Both the position numbers and the translations under genes were made by a program. DNA of 64,000 nt from the NCBI GenBank assembly GCA_002839355.1, contig PGXW01000004.1:30028-94027 (forward strand), in the 5' to 3' direction. The notes under the pieces are model-generated. The model was not told the origin of the DNA. It saw only the letters and a program-made list of their open reading frames with translations, and ran no database searches. Below, piece after piece: positions 32,651 through 41,754 of the stretch. The DNA is from Spirochaetae bacterium HGW-Spirochaetae-2 (lineage in GTDB: Bacteria > Spirochaetota > Spirochaetia > Sphaerochaetales > Sphaerochaetaceae). Position 1 is the first letter of the stretch; every line of letters begins with the position of its first letter.

Positions 32651-32849
32651 AACCCTATCCAGCCAGCTTCCCCTTAATGCTTGATATACATGAAGATGAC
32701 ATATCTATGATAATTGTAAAATTAAGCCAAGGAAAGAGTTGGGGAAAAAAAACTGAAAAAATTTGTATCCTTGGTAGCCTTTCCACTGTTATAGTATCGA
32801 TACGTAATTTATATGGGTATTGAATAAAGAGGGGATAGGTTACTACAAT

Positions 32850-33464
32850 ATGCGCAAATCGTTGCTTTGCATCCTGTTGGTTTTGCTTCTCATACCGTCT
32901 GTACTTGGGGCGCGAAGTCTGTTTGAAGTGGGTTTGGGAGTATCGGGAATTTACGATACGAACGGTTCCGAAGATATGCAGCGATTTTTGGAAGGCATGG
33001 CGAATGGTGAGAACTGGACACTTGGGGTAGGTTTGAACACACGGCTATCGATTGTGGATGTTTCCTTCCTGGCAATGTTGCCGAGTGGCAGCACTGATGG
33101 GGAACAGGCAATGTCGTTGCTCTCGGGCGTGGCTTTGCAGATTCCATTGGTAACCGATGCGTTGTATGTGAGCGTGGGAGGTGGATTGACTACCATCTTT
33201 TCCTATGCCGAAGGGGAGACCGAAGCCAAGATCGCCGGAAGAGCCGTATCTGAAGTGACTTTTGGCGATGTTATTGTCGAATCACCGTTGCACCTTCGCT
33301 TCAGCTTGGATGTGTTGATCGGTTCGGCAAAAGTCGGGTTCTTTTACCTTGTGGACACCGAAGCGACGATCGGAGGGTTCCAGGAGGCAGGAGGATGGGC
33401 CGACCTGTTCAAGTCGACCGGCAATGAAAAAGTCGGGATGATGATGCAATTGGCATTGTTTTAG
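32850..33464 (+). CDS. small outer-membrane-type protein, paralogue 1
   Basis: A 204-residue exported protein. A signal peptide (MRKSLLCILLVLLLIPSVLG) is followed by LFEVGLGVSGIY, and the rest alternates short hydrophobic and polar stretches with many Gly, as in a small beta-barrel. It ends MMMQLALF; a final Phe is the usual signal for outer-membrane insertion. The next two genes have the same plan (F-[ED]-L-x-x-G after the signal peptide, final Phe). The family is unrecognised. The 199-bp gap before it holds AT-rich promoter-like DNA with the palindrome GTATCGATAC but no gene. Confidence 0.75.
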   Translation: MRKSLLCILLVLLLIPSVLGARSLFEVGLGVSGIYDTNGSEDMQRFLEGMANGENWTLGVGLNTRLSIVDVSFLAMLPSGSTDGEQAMSLLSGVALQIPLVTDALYVSVGGGLTTIFSYAEGETEAKIAGRAVSEVTFGDVIVESPLHLRFSLDVLIGSAKVGFFYLVDTEATIGGFQEAGGWADLFKSTGNEKVGMMMQLALF

Positions 33465-33545
33465 TGGAGAAATTGAAACCTTTTGGTTTCATTGATGTTA
33501 TCAAAGTGCAGGGACACAGGTTCCCTGAGCAAAGGAGAGGTTGTC

Positions 33546-34157
33546 ATGAAGAAGACAATGATGGTTTTGGTTATGGTGCTTCTATTGGTTCCGGCAGGCT
33601 TGTTCGCGGGAATCTTTGACCTGAGTGTTGGTGCTACAGCACAATATAATGGATCCGTAAGCGTTGAAGGGGGATTCGAATGGCAGGACGGTATGTCCGA
33701 TCCTGAGAATTATGCCTTTGGTGCAGACATGCGCATGCGCGTCCTGTTTGCTGAGGTTGGAGTCGCCGGGCTGTATTCCGCCATCACTGACGGACATAAG
33801 ATCGAAGGTATCGTGACCGGTGGTGTTTCACTCGATTTGCTCGGACTGGTACGTGTCGGCTTGGGTATGGGACCTCGGCTTTCTGTTCAATTCGACAAGG
33901 ATTGGGGCAGTGCAACTGTGTTCGATGGCAATGGGGATCCGATTACTGAAGATACCGATTTCGAGACAGCGTTCATGAATGCCAAGATGACCTACCGGGC
34001 GACTGTCGACCTCAAGCTGGGCAAGCTGCTCTTCGGCATCAACTACACGATCGATTCCGATGGGTTTACATTTGAGAATGGCAACTACGACAAGATGTTG
34101 CCGAATTTCGAGAATGGCGGTTCGGTTGGAGCCTCCGTACTGATCACCTTGTTCTAA
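33546..34157 (+). CDS. small outer-membrane-type protein, paralogue 2
   Basis: A 203-residue protein with a signal peptide (MKKTMMVLVMVLLLVPAGLF) and IFDLSVGATAQYN just after cleavage. Gly and aromatic-rich alternating segments and the end GASVLITLF fit a small outer-membrane barrel. It has the same plan as its neighbours at 32850 and 34234 (the last ends GASFITSFF). AAAGGAGAGG lies 8 bases before ATG 33546. A terminator follows. Confidence 0.78.
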   Translation: MKKTMMVLVMVLLLVPAGLFAGIFDLSVGATAQYNGSVSVEGGFEWQDGMSDPENYAFGADMRMRVLFAEVGVAGLYSAITDGHKIEGIVTGGVSLDLLGLVRVGLGMGPRLSVQFDKDWGSATVFDGNGDPITEDTDFETAFMNAKMTYRATVDLKLGKLLFGINYTIDSDGFTFENGNYDKMLPNFENGGSVGASVLITLF

Positions 34158-34181
34158 GAGTCGGATAGGGTTTCACATATG

Positions 34182-34212
34182 GCCCCGTGCTGAAAACACG
34201 GGGCATATTTTT
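34182..34212 (+). terminator. rho-independent terminator after paralogue 2
   Basis: GCCCCGTG and CACGGGGC form a perfect 8-bp stem with a 7-base loop (CTGAAAA), followed by ATATTTTTC. Confidence 0.85.
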
Positions 34213-34233
34213 CGATATGGCATGGAGTGCCTT

Positions 34234-34878
34234 GTGAAAAAAATAACCAGCATAGTCAGTCTACTCCTCCTTTTGCCTACGATTCTCCTTGCCAGCAACG
34301 TGTTTTCCCTCGGCTTCGGTTCGATCAGCCAGTTCCAACTCGATGCGGTTGCTACGGGACTGCAGAATGCCTCGGTGGTCGATGTCCACAATTGGGCTAC
34401 CGGTGGCGAGCTTCGCGCCAGAGTTTTCGGTGTCAATCTCGAAGGGTACCTGTTGATACAACAAGGTGAGATTGTCGATGTCACCGAGAATGGGAAACCC
34501 GTATTCGCCAACGATATCGCGCAACGATTGTTCGGTATGGTGGGTATCGGTTTCTCGACCGAGGTTGCCGCTTTTACCACTCTGAGCCTGACAGCCGGAT
34601 CCCTTGTCGGTATGAATATCAGCCCTGGATTCGATATGCAGGTGTGGATGGGAGAAGAGGACAACGTCTTCAGTCGAGAGAGTTGGAACGATTTCTTCAC
34701 ACAGGTTCCACTCGCTTACCGGATGCGTCTCGATTTCAATCTCGCCGGATTCTCGTTCGGTGTCCATTACCAAGTACCTTCACTCGGATTCTCATATGCC
34801 AATTCGGATTGGGCTGCCATGGAACCTGATTGGGAGCATGGGAAAATCGGAGCTTCCTTCATAACCTCGTTCTTCTAG
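34234..34878 (+). CDS. small outer-membrane-type protein, paralogue 3
   Basis: A 214-residue protein with a signal peptide (KKITSIVSLLLLLPTILLAS) and VFSLGFGSISQF after it. It ends GASFITSFF, close to GASVLITLF of paralogue 2, with a final Phe. GTG 34234 is chosen because GGAG (34224-34227) is 6 bases before it; ATG 34222 would overlap that site. It lies after a terminator, so it has its own promoter. Confidence 0.77.
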   Translation: MKKITSIVSLLLLLPTILLASNVFSLGFGSISQFQLDAVATGLQNASVVDVHNWATGGELRARVFGVNLEGYLLIQQGEIVDVTENGKPVFANDIAQRLFGMVGIGFSTEVAAFTTLSLTAGSLVGMNISPGFDMQVWMGEEDNVFSRESWNDFFTQVPLAYRMRLDFNLAGFSFGVHYQVPSLGFSYANSDWAAMEPDWEHGKIGASFITSFF

Positions 34879-34941
34879 CAACTGGTGAGGCTCCCCAAAG
34901 TATGGTACTATGTCATGCAATTCCATAAGGAGTCAGAAACC

Positions 34942-35388
34942 ATGAGGAAATTCAGTTTTTTCGGATCGCTTCTTACTGCGGTCTTGCTTGCAACAATGGC
35001 ATTTTTTGTCCTCTATTTTTTCGTGCCTTCGGTTTCCCAAGAGTTTTTTGGATTCAGTTACCAGTCGTCCAAGGATGCCAAGGAATTGAAAGGGGCCGTA
35101 ACTGAGATACTCGAGGATGCCAGAGTTCCAAAAGTTGCTATCGATGAGTACCTTGAACGAATGGACACTCCCGAATTCCAGGCAAAACTCAGCGAAGCCG
35201 CGAAGAATGGAAAAGAGGCTGTAGTCAATTTCCTCGCATCGGCTGGGGACGGAATCGACTTCGGTAGTTTTGATGCATCCCAATTGGGAAGCAAGCTTTC
35301 CGATGGTTTCTCCCGACTTGGTTCCTTCACCTCCAGACAATGGAAATCATTGCAGCGGCTTCTTTCTGGGGCATTGGATAGCCTTTGA
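34942..35388 (+). CDS. membrane-anchored hypothetical protein
   Basis: A 148-residue protein with one N-terminal membrane helix (LLTAVLLATMAFFVLYFFVP) and a helical, charged remainder (KDAKELKGAVTEILEDARVP and later FSRLGSFTSRQWKSLQRLL). No family is recognised. It may be a single-pass envelope protein. AAGGAG lies 11 bases before ATG 34942. Its stop overlaps the start of the next gene by one base, so the pair is likely coupled. Confidence 0.7.
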   Translation: MRKFSFFGSLLTAVLLATMAFFVLYFFVPSVSQEFFGFSYQSSKDAKELKGAVTEILEDARVPKVAIDEYLERMDTPEFQAKLSEAAKNGKEAVVNFLASAGDGIDFGSFDASQLGSKLSDGFSRLGSFTSRQWKSLQRLLSGALDSL

Positions 35389-36179
35389 TGGAAATCACAT
35401 TCTTAGGTACCGGGACATCGCATGGAGTACCACGAATCGGTTGTTCGTGTGAAGTCTGCACATCCAACGATCCAAGGAACAAACGGTTCCGTTCTTCGTT
35501 GCTCATAAGCGAAGGCGACACATCCGTCGTAATCGATACAGGTCCGGAGTTCAGGCTCCAGGCGTTGCGAAGCCATATTACCCGGTTGGATGCCGTATTC
35601 TACACCCATAATCATGCCGACCATATGAATGGTATCGACGATCTGCGTGTCTTTTCTGAAACTGCCCCATTGAATGTTTATGGGCCACCGCAGGTGCTTG
35701 ATGATATCCGCCAACGGTTTCCGTATGCCGTCGGTGAAAATCCGTGGCGCGGGGGGCTACCGCAGCTGATATTGCATGATGTGCCGATGGACGGGATTTC
35801 GATCGGCAACCTGAACTTCGTACCGATTCCGTTGGTGCATGGGTGCAGGGAAGTCTATGGCTATCGGATCGGTCGGTTTGCCTACCTGACCGACTGCAAG
35901 ACGATCCCAGAATCGAGCTTGCCACTACTTTCCGGGCTTGAGGTGTTGGTTATCGATGGATTGCGGTACAAGTCTCACCCGACCCATATGTCGATCGATG
36001 AAGCTATCGCAAACGCCCGGACAATCGACGCCGGCACCACCTATATTACCCATCTGAACCATCGGGTGGATCACGGAGAGCTCGATGCATATCTGCCTGA
36101 AGATATGCATCCAGCCTACGACGGGCTGAGGATATCCTTCAGTACCGTCGAACGAGGAGAAACCCATGTCCGATACTAA
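35388..36179 (+). CDS. metallo-beta-lactamase-fold hydrolase, PhnP-like
   Basis: A 263-residue MBL-fold phosphodiesterase-type enzyme. The N-terminus TFLGTGTSHGVPRIGCSCEVC (first 20 or so residues) is typical of PhnP/YycJ-like hydrolases, and the metal motif is YTHNHADHMNG. Later His residues appear in LTH-type turns (YITHLNHRVDHGEL). The CSCEVC cysteines probably bind a structural zinc. It could cleave a cyclic phosphate diester, but the substrate is unknown. It lies 14 bases inside the next gene's 5' end (overlap with polA), so the two are cotranscribed. Confidence 0.88.
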   Translation: MEITFLGTGTSHGVPRIGCSCEVCTSNDPRNKRFRSSLLISEGDTSVVIDTGPEFRLQALRSHITRLDAVFYTHNHADHMNGIDDLRVFSETAPLNVYGPPQVLDDIRQRFPYAVGENPWRGGLPQLILHDVPMDGISIGNLNFVPIPLVHGCREVYGYRIGRFAYLTDCKTIPESSLPLLSGLEVLVIDGLRYKSHPTHMSIDEAIANARTIDAGTTYITHLNHRVDHGELDAYLPEDMHPAYDGLRISFSTVERGETHVRY

Positions 36180-38922
36180 ACCGACCCTCTATATCATAGA
36201 TGGGTATGGTCTGATCTACCGTTCCTATTTCGCCTTCATAAACCGTCCGCTTCGGGACATGGAGGGTAACAATGTCTCCGCTCTGTTTGGATTCTTCAAC
36301 ACCCTTCTCATGTTGGTGCGCGAATACAAGCCCGATTATCTCGTCGTGGCCATGGATACTGCGGCTCCGACCTTCCGCCATGAACTCTATACTCCCTACA
36401 AGGCTAATCGGGATGCCGCACCGGAGGACCTCCATTCACAGGTCCCTCGTATCCAAGAGATATTGGAAGCTGCGAATATTCCCCGTATCGGACTCGACGG
36501 GTGGGAAGCCGACGATGTAATCGCATCGTTGACCACCTGTGCCTCGAAGTTGGGGGTGCACAGTGTCATGGTTACCGGCGACAAGGATCTTCTCCAACTG
36601 GTGACACCGAAGATTTCGGCCTTGCGTCCTCCACGCAAGGGGGAGAAGCAGTATCGCATGGTAGGACCAGACGGAGTGCTCGAGGATTTCGGGATCCGTG
36701 CCGACCAGATCGTCGACTACCTTTCCCTGATCGGAGATAGCTCGGACAATGTTCCCGGTGTTGCGGGAATCGGACCCAAGGGAGCATTGAAACTGCTTCA
36801 GGAGTTTGGGGATCTCGATACGATCTATGCACATGTTGACCAATTGTCGGCAGGGGTTGCAAAGAAATTGGTTGAATCGAAGGAAATGGCGTATCTGAGC
36901 AGAACATTGGTAACATTGAAACATGATGTGGTCGATATTACCGACTTCGACACCGACCGGTTCCGCATGGATTCCGTCGACTGGGAAAAGGCGATACCGT
37001 TGTTCGAGAAAGCCCAGGCAAAATCCCTGATCACAGCAATCGGAGCAAAACCGAACAAGCGAGGTGCGACCGTATCTGCCGAGATTTCTCCACTGCCTGA
37101 GAAGAAGGTTCCCTCGCAGGATTGGTCCCGAAAGGGGATCTACCATGCGGTTACTTCGATCGAAGAACTGGACCGGTTACTGCAGGAAATGGCGCAAGGA
37201 GGTCGCATGGCCTTCGATTTCGAAACGACCAGTGTCGATGAAATGGTTGCTCGACCGGTTGGATTCTCTTTCACCAACCGTCCCTTCGAAGCCTGGTATG
37301 TACCCCTGGTCGCAGAAGGCAAGCAGGTCGTTCCCGAAGCCGAAGCCAAGGCGTTGCTACGACGCTGTATCATGGAAGAACGGACTGAAATAGTTGGGCA
37401 GAACCTCAAGTACGACTTCAAGGTACTTTCGCGGTGGGGTATACCCGAGGCAGTGTTGCACTTCGATACCATGATTGCCTCCTGGCTACTTGATGCCGCC
37501 AGCGGTATCTATAATATGGATTATCTAGCCGAAAGGTATCTTGCAGGCTATCAAACGGTAAAGTACGACGATGTCGTTACAGCGAAAGGCGGTAGTTTCG
37601 GCGATGTACCGCTTGACGATGCGCTTCGGTATGCCGCCGAGGATTCCGATATCACCTGGCGATTGTATGAAGTGTTTTCCCAGGAGCTCGAAGAACGGGG
37701 CATGAAAAAATTGTTCGAGACCGTCGAGATGCCGCTGGTAAGGATCCTTTGCGACATGGAGCTTGCCGGAATACGCCTTGAGAAAAAGAAGCTGGAAACC
37801 TTCGATACAGAAGTGATCGAACGCATCGGGGCCATCGAGCGGGAAATCTACGGTGAAGTCGGCCACGAGTTCAATATCAACTCGACCAAGCAGTTGCAGG
37901 AAGTACTGTTCCAAGAGCGTGGTTTACCTACCGTCAAGAAGAATAAGACAGGATTTTCGACCGCGACAGATACCTTGGAACAATTGGCTGCCTTGGATAT
38001 CGTTCCCCGCCTTATTTTACAGAATCGGGGTCTGGTGAAACTGAAGAACACCTACATAGACACTTTGCCAACCATGATCCATGCGGAGACGGGACGTGTC
38101 CACACATCCTATACGCAAACCGGAACAGCTACCGGCCGACTGTCGAGCAGGAACCCGAACCTGCAGAATATTCCTATCCGAAGCGACGACGGAAGACGGA
38201 TACGGGATGCCTTCGTCCCCGCAGAAGGGAACCTCTTCCTTTCCGCCGACTATTCGCAGATCGAACTGGTTGTCCTCGCGCACCTTGCGGACGATCCCGG
38301 ACTGAAGGAGGCTTTCCTGCACGGGGAGGATATCCATACCCATACTGCGGCCATGATCTTCAATGTGCATCCGGATCTGGTCATGTCGGAACAGCGGCGT
38401 ATTGCCAAGACCATCAATTTTGGAGTCATGTACGGAATGTCGGCATTCAGGTTGTCCAACGAACTGCAGATATCCCGTAAGGATGCGCAGACCTTCATCG
38501 ATAATTACTTCACCCGGTTCGCCGGGGTTAGCACCTTCATGCAGCGCGTACGCGAGGAAGCGGAAAAGACAGGCAAAGTCTCCACAATCCTTGGACGTGA
38601 ACGTGCCGTGCCGGAAATATCGAGTAGCAACAAGATGGAAAAGGCAGGAGCCGATCGGATAGTGGTGAATACCGTGATACAGGGGTCGGCGGCAGATATC
38701 ATGAAAATGGCGATGATCAATGTCGTTAGAGCCATGAAAGTACAGAAAATGCAAAGCAGATTGCTTCTGCAGGTCCACGATGAATTGATCTTTGAAGTTC
38801 CACAGAAGGAAGTGACTGCGATGCAACTGTTGGTGAAACGGGAGATGGAACAAGCGTACCAGCTTTCGATTCCGTTGCGGGTAAGCATGGAAGTCGGGAT
38901 TTCCTGGGGAGAAATGCATTGA
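36166..38922 (+). CDS. polA: DNA polymerase I
   Basis: A 918-residue polymerase with all three activities visible. The 5'-3' exonuclease domain (about 1-290) starts LYIIDGYGLIYRSYFAF and has GWEADDVIAS. The proofreading exonuclease has FDFETTSVD (Exo I), VGQNLKYDFKVL (Exo II) and YAAEDSDITWRL (Exo III), all complete, unlike the inactive version of several bacteria. The polymerase domain has SADYSQIELVVLAHL (motif A), RRIAKTINFGVMYGMSAFRL (motif B) and LLQVHDELIFEVP (motif C). GAGGAGA precedes the ATG. It overlaps the MBL gene and coaE (4 bases). Confidence 0.97.
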   Translation: MSDTKPTLYIIDGYGLIYRSYFAFINRPLRDMEGNNVSALFGFFNTLLMLVREYKPDYLVVAMDTAAPTFRHELYTPYKANRDAAPEDLHSQVPRIQEILEAANIPRIGLDGWEADDVIASLTTCASKLGVHSVMVTGDKDLLQLVTPKISALRPPRKGEKQYRMVGPDGVLEDFGIRADQIVDYLSLIGDSSDNVPGVAGIGPKGALKLLQEFGDLDTIYAHVDQLSAGVAKKLVESKEMAYLSRTLVTLKHDVVDITDFDTDRFRMDSVDWEKAIPLFEKAQAKSLITAIGAKPNKRGATVSAEISPLPEKKVPSQDWSRKGIYHAVTSIEELDRLLQEMAQGGRMAFDFETTSVDEMVARPVGFSFTNRPFEAWYVPLVAEGKQVVPEAEAKALLRRCIMEERTEIVGQNLKYDFKVLSRWGIPEAVLHFDTMIASWLLDAASGIYNMDYLAERYLAGYQTVKYDDVVTAKGGSFGDVPLDDALRYAAEDSDITWRLYEVFSQELEERGMKKLFETVEMPLVRILCDMELAGIRLEKKKLETFDTEVIERIGAIEREIYGEVGHEFNINSTKQLQEVLFQERGLPTVKKNKTGFSTATDTLEQLAALDIVPRLILQNRGLVKLKNTYIDTLPTMIHAETGRVHTSYTQTGTATGRLSSRNPNLQNIPIRSDDGRRIRDAFVPAEGNLFLSADYSQIELVVLAHLADDPGLKEAFLHGEDIHTHTAAMIFNVHPDLVMSEQRRIAKTINFGVMYGMSAFRLSNELQISRKDAQTFIDNYFTRFAGVSTFMQRVREEAEKTGKVSTILGRERAVPEISSSNKMEKAGADRIVVNTVIQGSAADIMKMAMINVVRAMKVQKMQSRLLLQVHDELIFEVPQKEVTAMQLLVKREMEQAYQLSIPLRVSMEVGISWGEMH

Positions 38923-39512
38923 TTGTAGTCGGACTGACCGGTAAATATTGCGTCGGCAAGAACCTTGTTTCCTCGCGTTTCGAACATCGTGGGATACCGG
39001 TGCTCGATGTCGACAAGTTGGGACATGATGCTATCAAGTCTTCCCACGATATACTCCTGAAGTGTTTCGGTACAGGTATTGTTGGCCAGTCCGGGGAGGT
39101 CGACCGCAAGCGTCTCGGTGCCATAGTGTTTTCAGATGCCGCACAGCTGGCCAGGCTTGAAGCGATCGTGCATCCCAAGATGGTCGAGGTGTGTATCCGT
39201 ATCCTGGAGGATTACCGTATGCAGGGATCCGGGTGTGTGGTATTGAATGCAGCCTTGTTGCACCGGATGAAACTGGATGTGTTGTGCGATGCCATCTGTT
39301 ATGTGGCGTCTCCAGTGTGTCTCAGGTTTGTTCGGGGAATCCGACGTGACGGGGTGACAATCCGTTCGTTCCTGCATATCGAGCGTTCGCAGAAGGATAT
39401 TGCGGTGAAGGAGTTGCGGGGAGCTGCGACTGTCCATGTTTTGCGTAATTGGGGGAGAAGCACATTTATTCATCGACAAGTAGATGCATTTTGCGATACT
39501 ATGGGCTTATAG
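38919..39512 (+). CDS. coaE: dephospho-CoA kinase
   Basis: A 197-residue kinase for the last step of coenzyme A synthesis. It starts VVGLTGKYCVGKNLVSS, a P-loop that ends GKN rather than the usual GKS or GKT. The body has VLDVDKLGHDA and HPKMVEVC, which fit the CoaE lid and CoA-binding regions. The length is normal. The start TTG overlaps the polA stop by 4 bases (TTGA). polA-coaE pairing is common. A later residue may compensate for the missing P-loop Ser/Thr, which normally helps bind Mg. Confidence 0.9.
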   Translation: MIVVGLTGKYCVGKNLVSSRFEHRGIPVLDVDKLGHDAIKSSHDILLKCFGTGIVGQSGEVDRKRLGAIVFSDAAQLARLEAIVHPKMVEVCIRILEDYRMQGSGCVVLNAALLHRMKLDVLCDAICYVASPVCLRFVRGIRRDGVTIRSFLHIERSQKDIAVKELRGAATVHVLRNWGRSTFIHRQVDAFCDTMGL

Positions 39513-39525
39513 GAAACAGCGGGTT

Positions 39526-40245
39526 ATGAGAAAAACAGGAATTTACATACTATTGGGTATCACTATCTCGCTGGGTGTCTTTGTGTTTGCAGGGATAGTG
39601 TATTTCCGTCCTGCATTGCAACAGGCACGTCTGGATGTGGAACAAGCCGTTGTGGCAGTACCAAGGAAACAGCATGCCGTTGTTCCTGAAGCTCCTGCCG
39701 TTGCACCTGCGGTTGAAAAACCGGTGGCAACCGAACTTGCTCTTGCCCCGGAACCTGTTGCAGGAACAGAGGTTCCCGAAACCTTGCCCCCGGTGGAAGA
39801 ACCGGAACCGTTGCCACAAGTTCCAAAATCCGAACAGCCCAAGCCGAGAGTCCCCTCCGCACCGATAATGTCCATGACTGTCGCTGCGTATGAAGCACCT
39901 GCACAGGTGGAACCTGAGCCGGAGGCAATCGAGATGGCCGAGGAAGCCGAGTCTATGGTTGTCGAGGAGACGCCCGTTCCAAGCGATACGGTGACGAGGT
40001 CGAAACCGGAACCGGAACTCTACGATAAGCCGGTGAAACGGATACCTCCGACACCAAAAGTCGAACGATCGGTGCTTTCGGTCCTACCGTTCCTCCCTCC
40101 CGAACCTGTCGAGTATATCTGGACACCGGTTACCGTACCGGAAGGTCCCGTCGAACATGTCAACCCGGTCTCCTTCTCCAAGGAGGCGTTTGAACGCCGA
40201 CGGATTGCGGTTGACGAGGTGTTGGACAAGCTGATTTGGGAGTAA
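39526..40245 (+). CDS. proline-rich single-pass membrane protein
   Basis: A 239-residue protein with one N-terminal membrane helix (IYILLGITISLGVFVFAGIVYF) and about 150 residues rich in Pro, Glu, Ala and Val (PEAPAVAPAVEKPVATELAL and similar). The C-terminal 50 residues regain a folded look (VSFSKEAFERRRIAVDEVLDKLIW). The plan resembles TonB- or FtsN-like envelope-spanning proteins, but no TonB or SPOR domain is seen. The gene sits 13 bp after coaE. ATG 39526 is chosen because the frame before it overlaps coaE. No family is recognised. Confidence 0.7.
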   Translation: MRKTGIYILLGITISLGVFVFAGIVYFRPALQQARLDVEQAVVAVPRKQHAVVPEAPAVAPAVEKPVATELALAPEPVAGTEVPETLPPVEEPEPLPQVPKSEQPKPRVPSAPIMSMTVAAYEAPAQVEPEPEAIEMAEEAESMVVEETPVPSDTVTRSKPEPELYDKPVKRIPPTPKVERSVLSVLPFLPPEPVEYIWTPVTVPEGPVEHVNPVSFSKEAFERRRIAVDEVLDKLIWE

Positions 40246-40263
40246 AAGATAATTCTGGCATAG

Positions 40264-40315
40264 AAAAAGGCTGCCGTTCAGTTGGTTCGATCCACTGAGA
40301 GACAGCCTTTTTTGT
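40264..40315. terminator. bidirectional terminator between convergent genes
   Basis: AAAAAGGCTG...CAGCCTTTTTT with an inner CAGT/ACTG pair serves both the + strand polA group and the - strand MFS gene. Confidence 0.85.
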
Positions 40316-40328
40316 TTGTGTTCCCAGG

Positions 40329-41645
40329 TTACCGTGCTATTGGGGCTGCATCGTCAAGCGGTTCCCCTCGGGTTACCTTGGACATGAGGAAGAATGCGAC
40401 CAGCATGCAGAGGGCGGCAAAGACGAACAACGAGCCGTACCCGAAGATATCGATAAGAGCTCCAGTGATTGGTGGTGCGATAATCGACGCCAACTGGGAG
40501 AAGAAGTAGTACAGGCCGGTATAGATGCCCATATTCGCATAATCGGCCATTTGCCATAGCATTGGGAAGGAATTGGTGATTACCGTTACCCAGAACATGC
40601 CGAAGGCGAACATGAGTGCCCAGAACGGTATCATGCGCAACGATTGCGAGATTCCTTCCTTGGTGAAGATGATGCTATGCACATAGATGAGCATCAGCAC
40701 GGTGGAGATGCCGATCAACGCGAACCTGATCGTGCGTTTCCGTCCCCGTTTGTGTGCGATCAAGCCGCTGGGAATGGCGAAGATGGCATAGGCGATACCT
40801 ACCATGCCGGCTGCAAGGGCGGCACTACCCGAAGAGGTCTTGAGTACTTCCACCGAATACTTGCCGACGAAGGGCAAGACACCTTGGTATCCGATGAACC
40901 AGAACAGCAATGAGGCCAGCACGAAGAACGCACTCTTGTCCTTCTCGCCGAAAATCTGCTTGAGGGATTTCAGTATGGGCACCTTGTCCTTCGTGGCTTT
41001 CTCATTATAGCTTCCCTTGCTTTCCTTGACGAAAAAGAAGAGTAGCAATACGGCTCCGATTACCAGGACCCCGGCCAATGGAAAGGCAAGGATGTTGTCG
41101 GTCGGTCCACGATTGGGGAGGTTTACCTGGACGTTCATCAGTTGCGCCAGACCTATGGTTCCCACGATTGTCGCTATTCCTCCCATGGTATTGATTACAC
41201 CATTGGCTTCGGAACGGACTTCACCGGGGATGATGTCGGGCATGAGTGCCACCACCGGACCCCTGACCGATTGCTTGAAAACATTCAATGCGAAAATCAG
41301 GACAATCAACAAGGCCAGCGAGGAGAGGGCCGCAAACGGTATAAGCCCGAACGCGAATGCACTGAGTGGCAGGAAGGTGATGATGAACGGCATCCTCCGG
41401 CCGATCCGCGTCCGCGTCCGGTCGCTGATCGCTGAAAAGATCGGGATAAGGAAAATCGCGAACATGTTGTCCAACGTCATGACCATACCGATAACCGCAT
41501 TCGATGAAATGTACCGGCTGAGGAATATGGGAATATAGGTATCGTACAGCGGATCCATCAGCCCCATGGTGAAGAATCCCAGACCAATAAGGAAGGTGGT
41601 GAGATAATACCCCTTCATGCCGCTACGTGGTTTTGTATCTGTCAT
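40329..41645 (-). CDS. MFS transporter (GPH/SLC45-like sugar symporter type)
   Basis: A 438-residue membrane protein with twelve predicted helices in two sets of six and a central loop with basic residues (KESKGSYNEKATKDKVPILKS). The first half contains FSAISDRTRTRIGRRMPFI, the MFS loop 2-3 signature of the glycoside-pentoside-hexuronide/SLC45 type, with an Asp-Arg pair. Cation-coupled sugar uptake is the likely role, substrate unknown. GAGGTC precedes the ATG on the minus strand. It is divergent from the epmB-like gene; 109 bp separate the starts. Confidence 0.9.
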   Translation of the reverse strand: MTDTKPRSGMKGYYLTTFLIGLGFFTMGLMDPLYDTYIPIFLSRYISSNAVIGMVMTLDNMFAIFLIPIFSAISDRTRTRIGRRMPFIITFLPLSAFAFGLIPFAALSSLALLIVLIFALNVFKQSVRGPVVALMPDIIPGEVRSEANGVINTMGGIATIVGTIGLAQLMNVQVNLPNRGPTDNILAFPLAGVLVIGAVLLLFFFVKESKGSYNEKATKDKVPILKSLKQIFGEKDKSAFFVLASLLFWFIGYQGVLPFVGKYSVEVLKTSSGSAALAAGMVGIAYAIFAIPSGLIAHKRGRKRTIRFALIGISTVLMLIYVHSIIFTKEGISQSLRMIPFWALMFAFGMFWVTVITNSFPMLWQMADYANMGIYTGLYYFFSQLASIIAPPITGALIDIFGYGSLFVFAALCMLVAFFLMSKVTRGEPLDDAAPIAR

Positions 41646-41754
41646 ATAGACCTCACATATGTTTGTTGACCAAGTGTATCAGCAATCAGGGTGCTATGCA
41701 AAAGAATTGTAAGCGACGCTGGACTGTCGAACCGATATCTGATACATCATTGGC

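Noticed and set aside
39526..40245. TonB
   Set aside because: The N-terminal anchor and Pro-rich linker fit, but the TonB C-terminal domain is absent.
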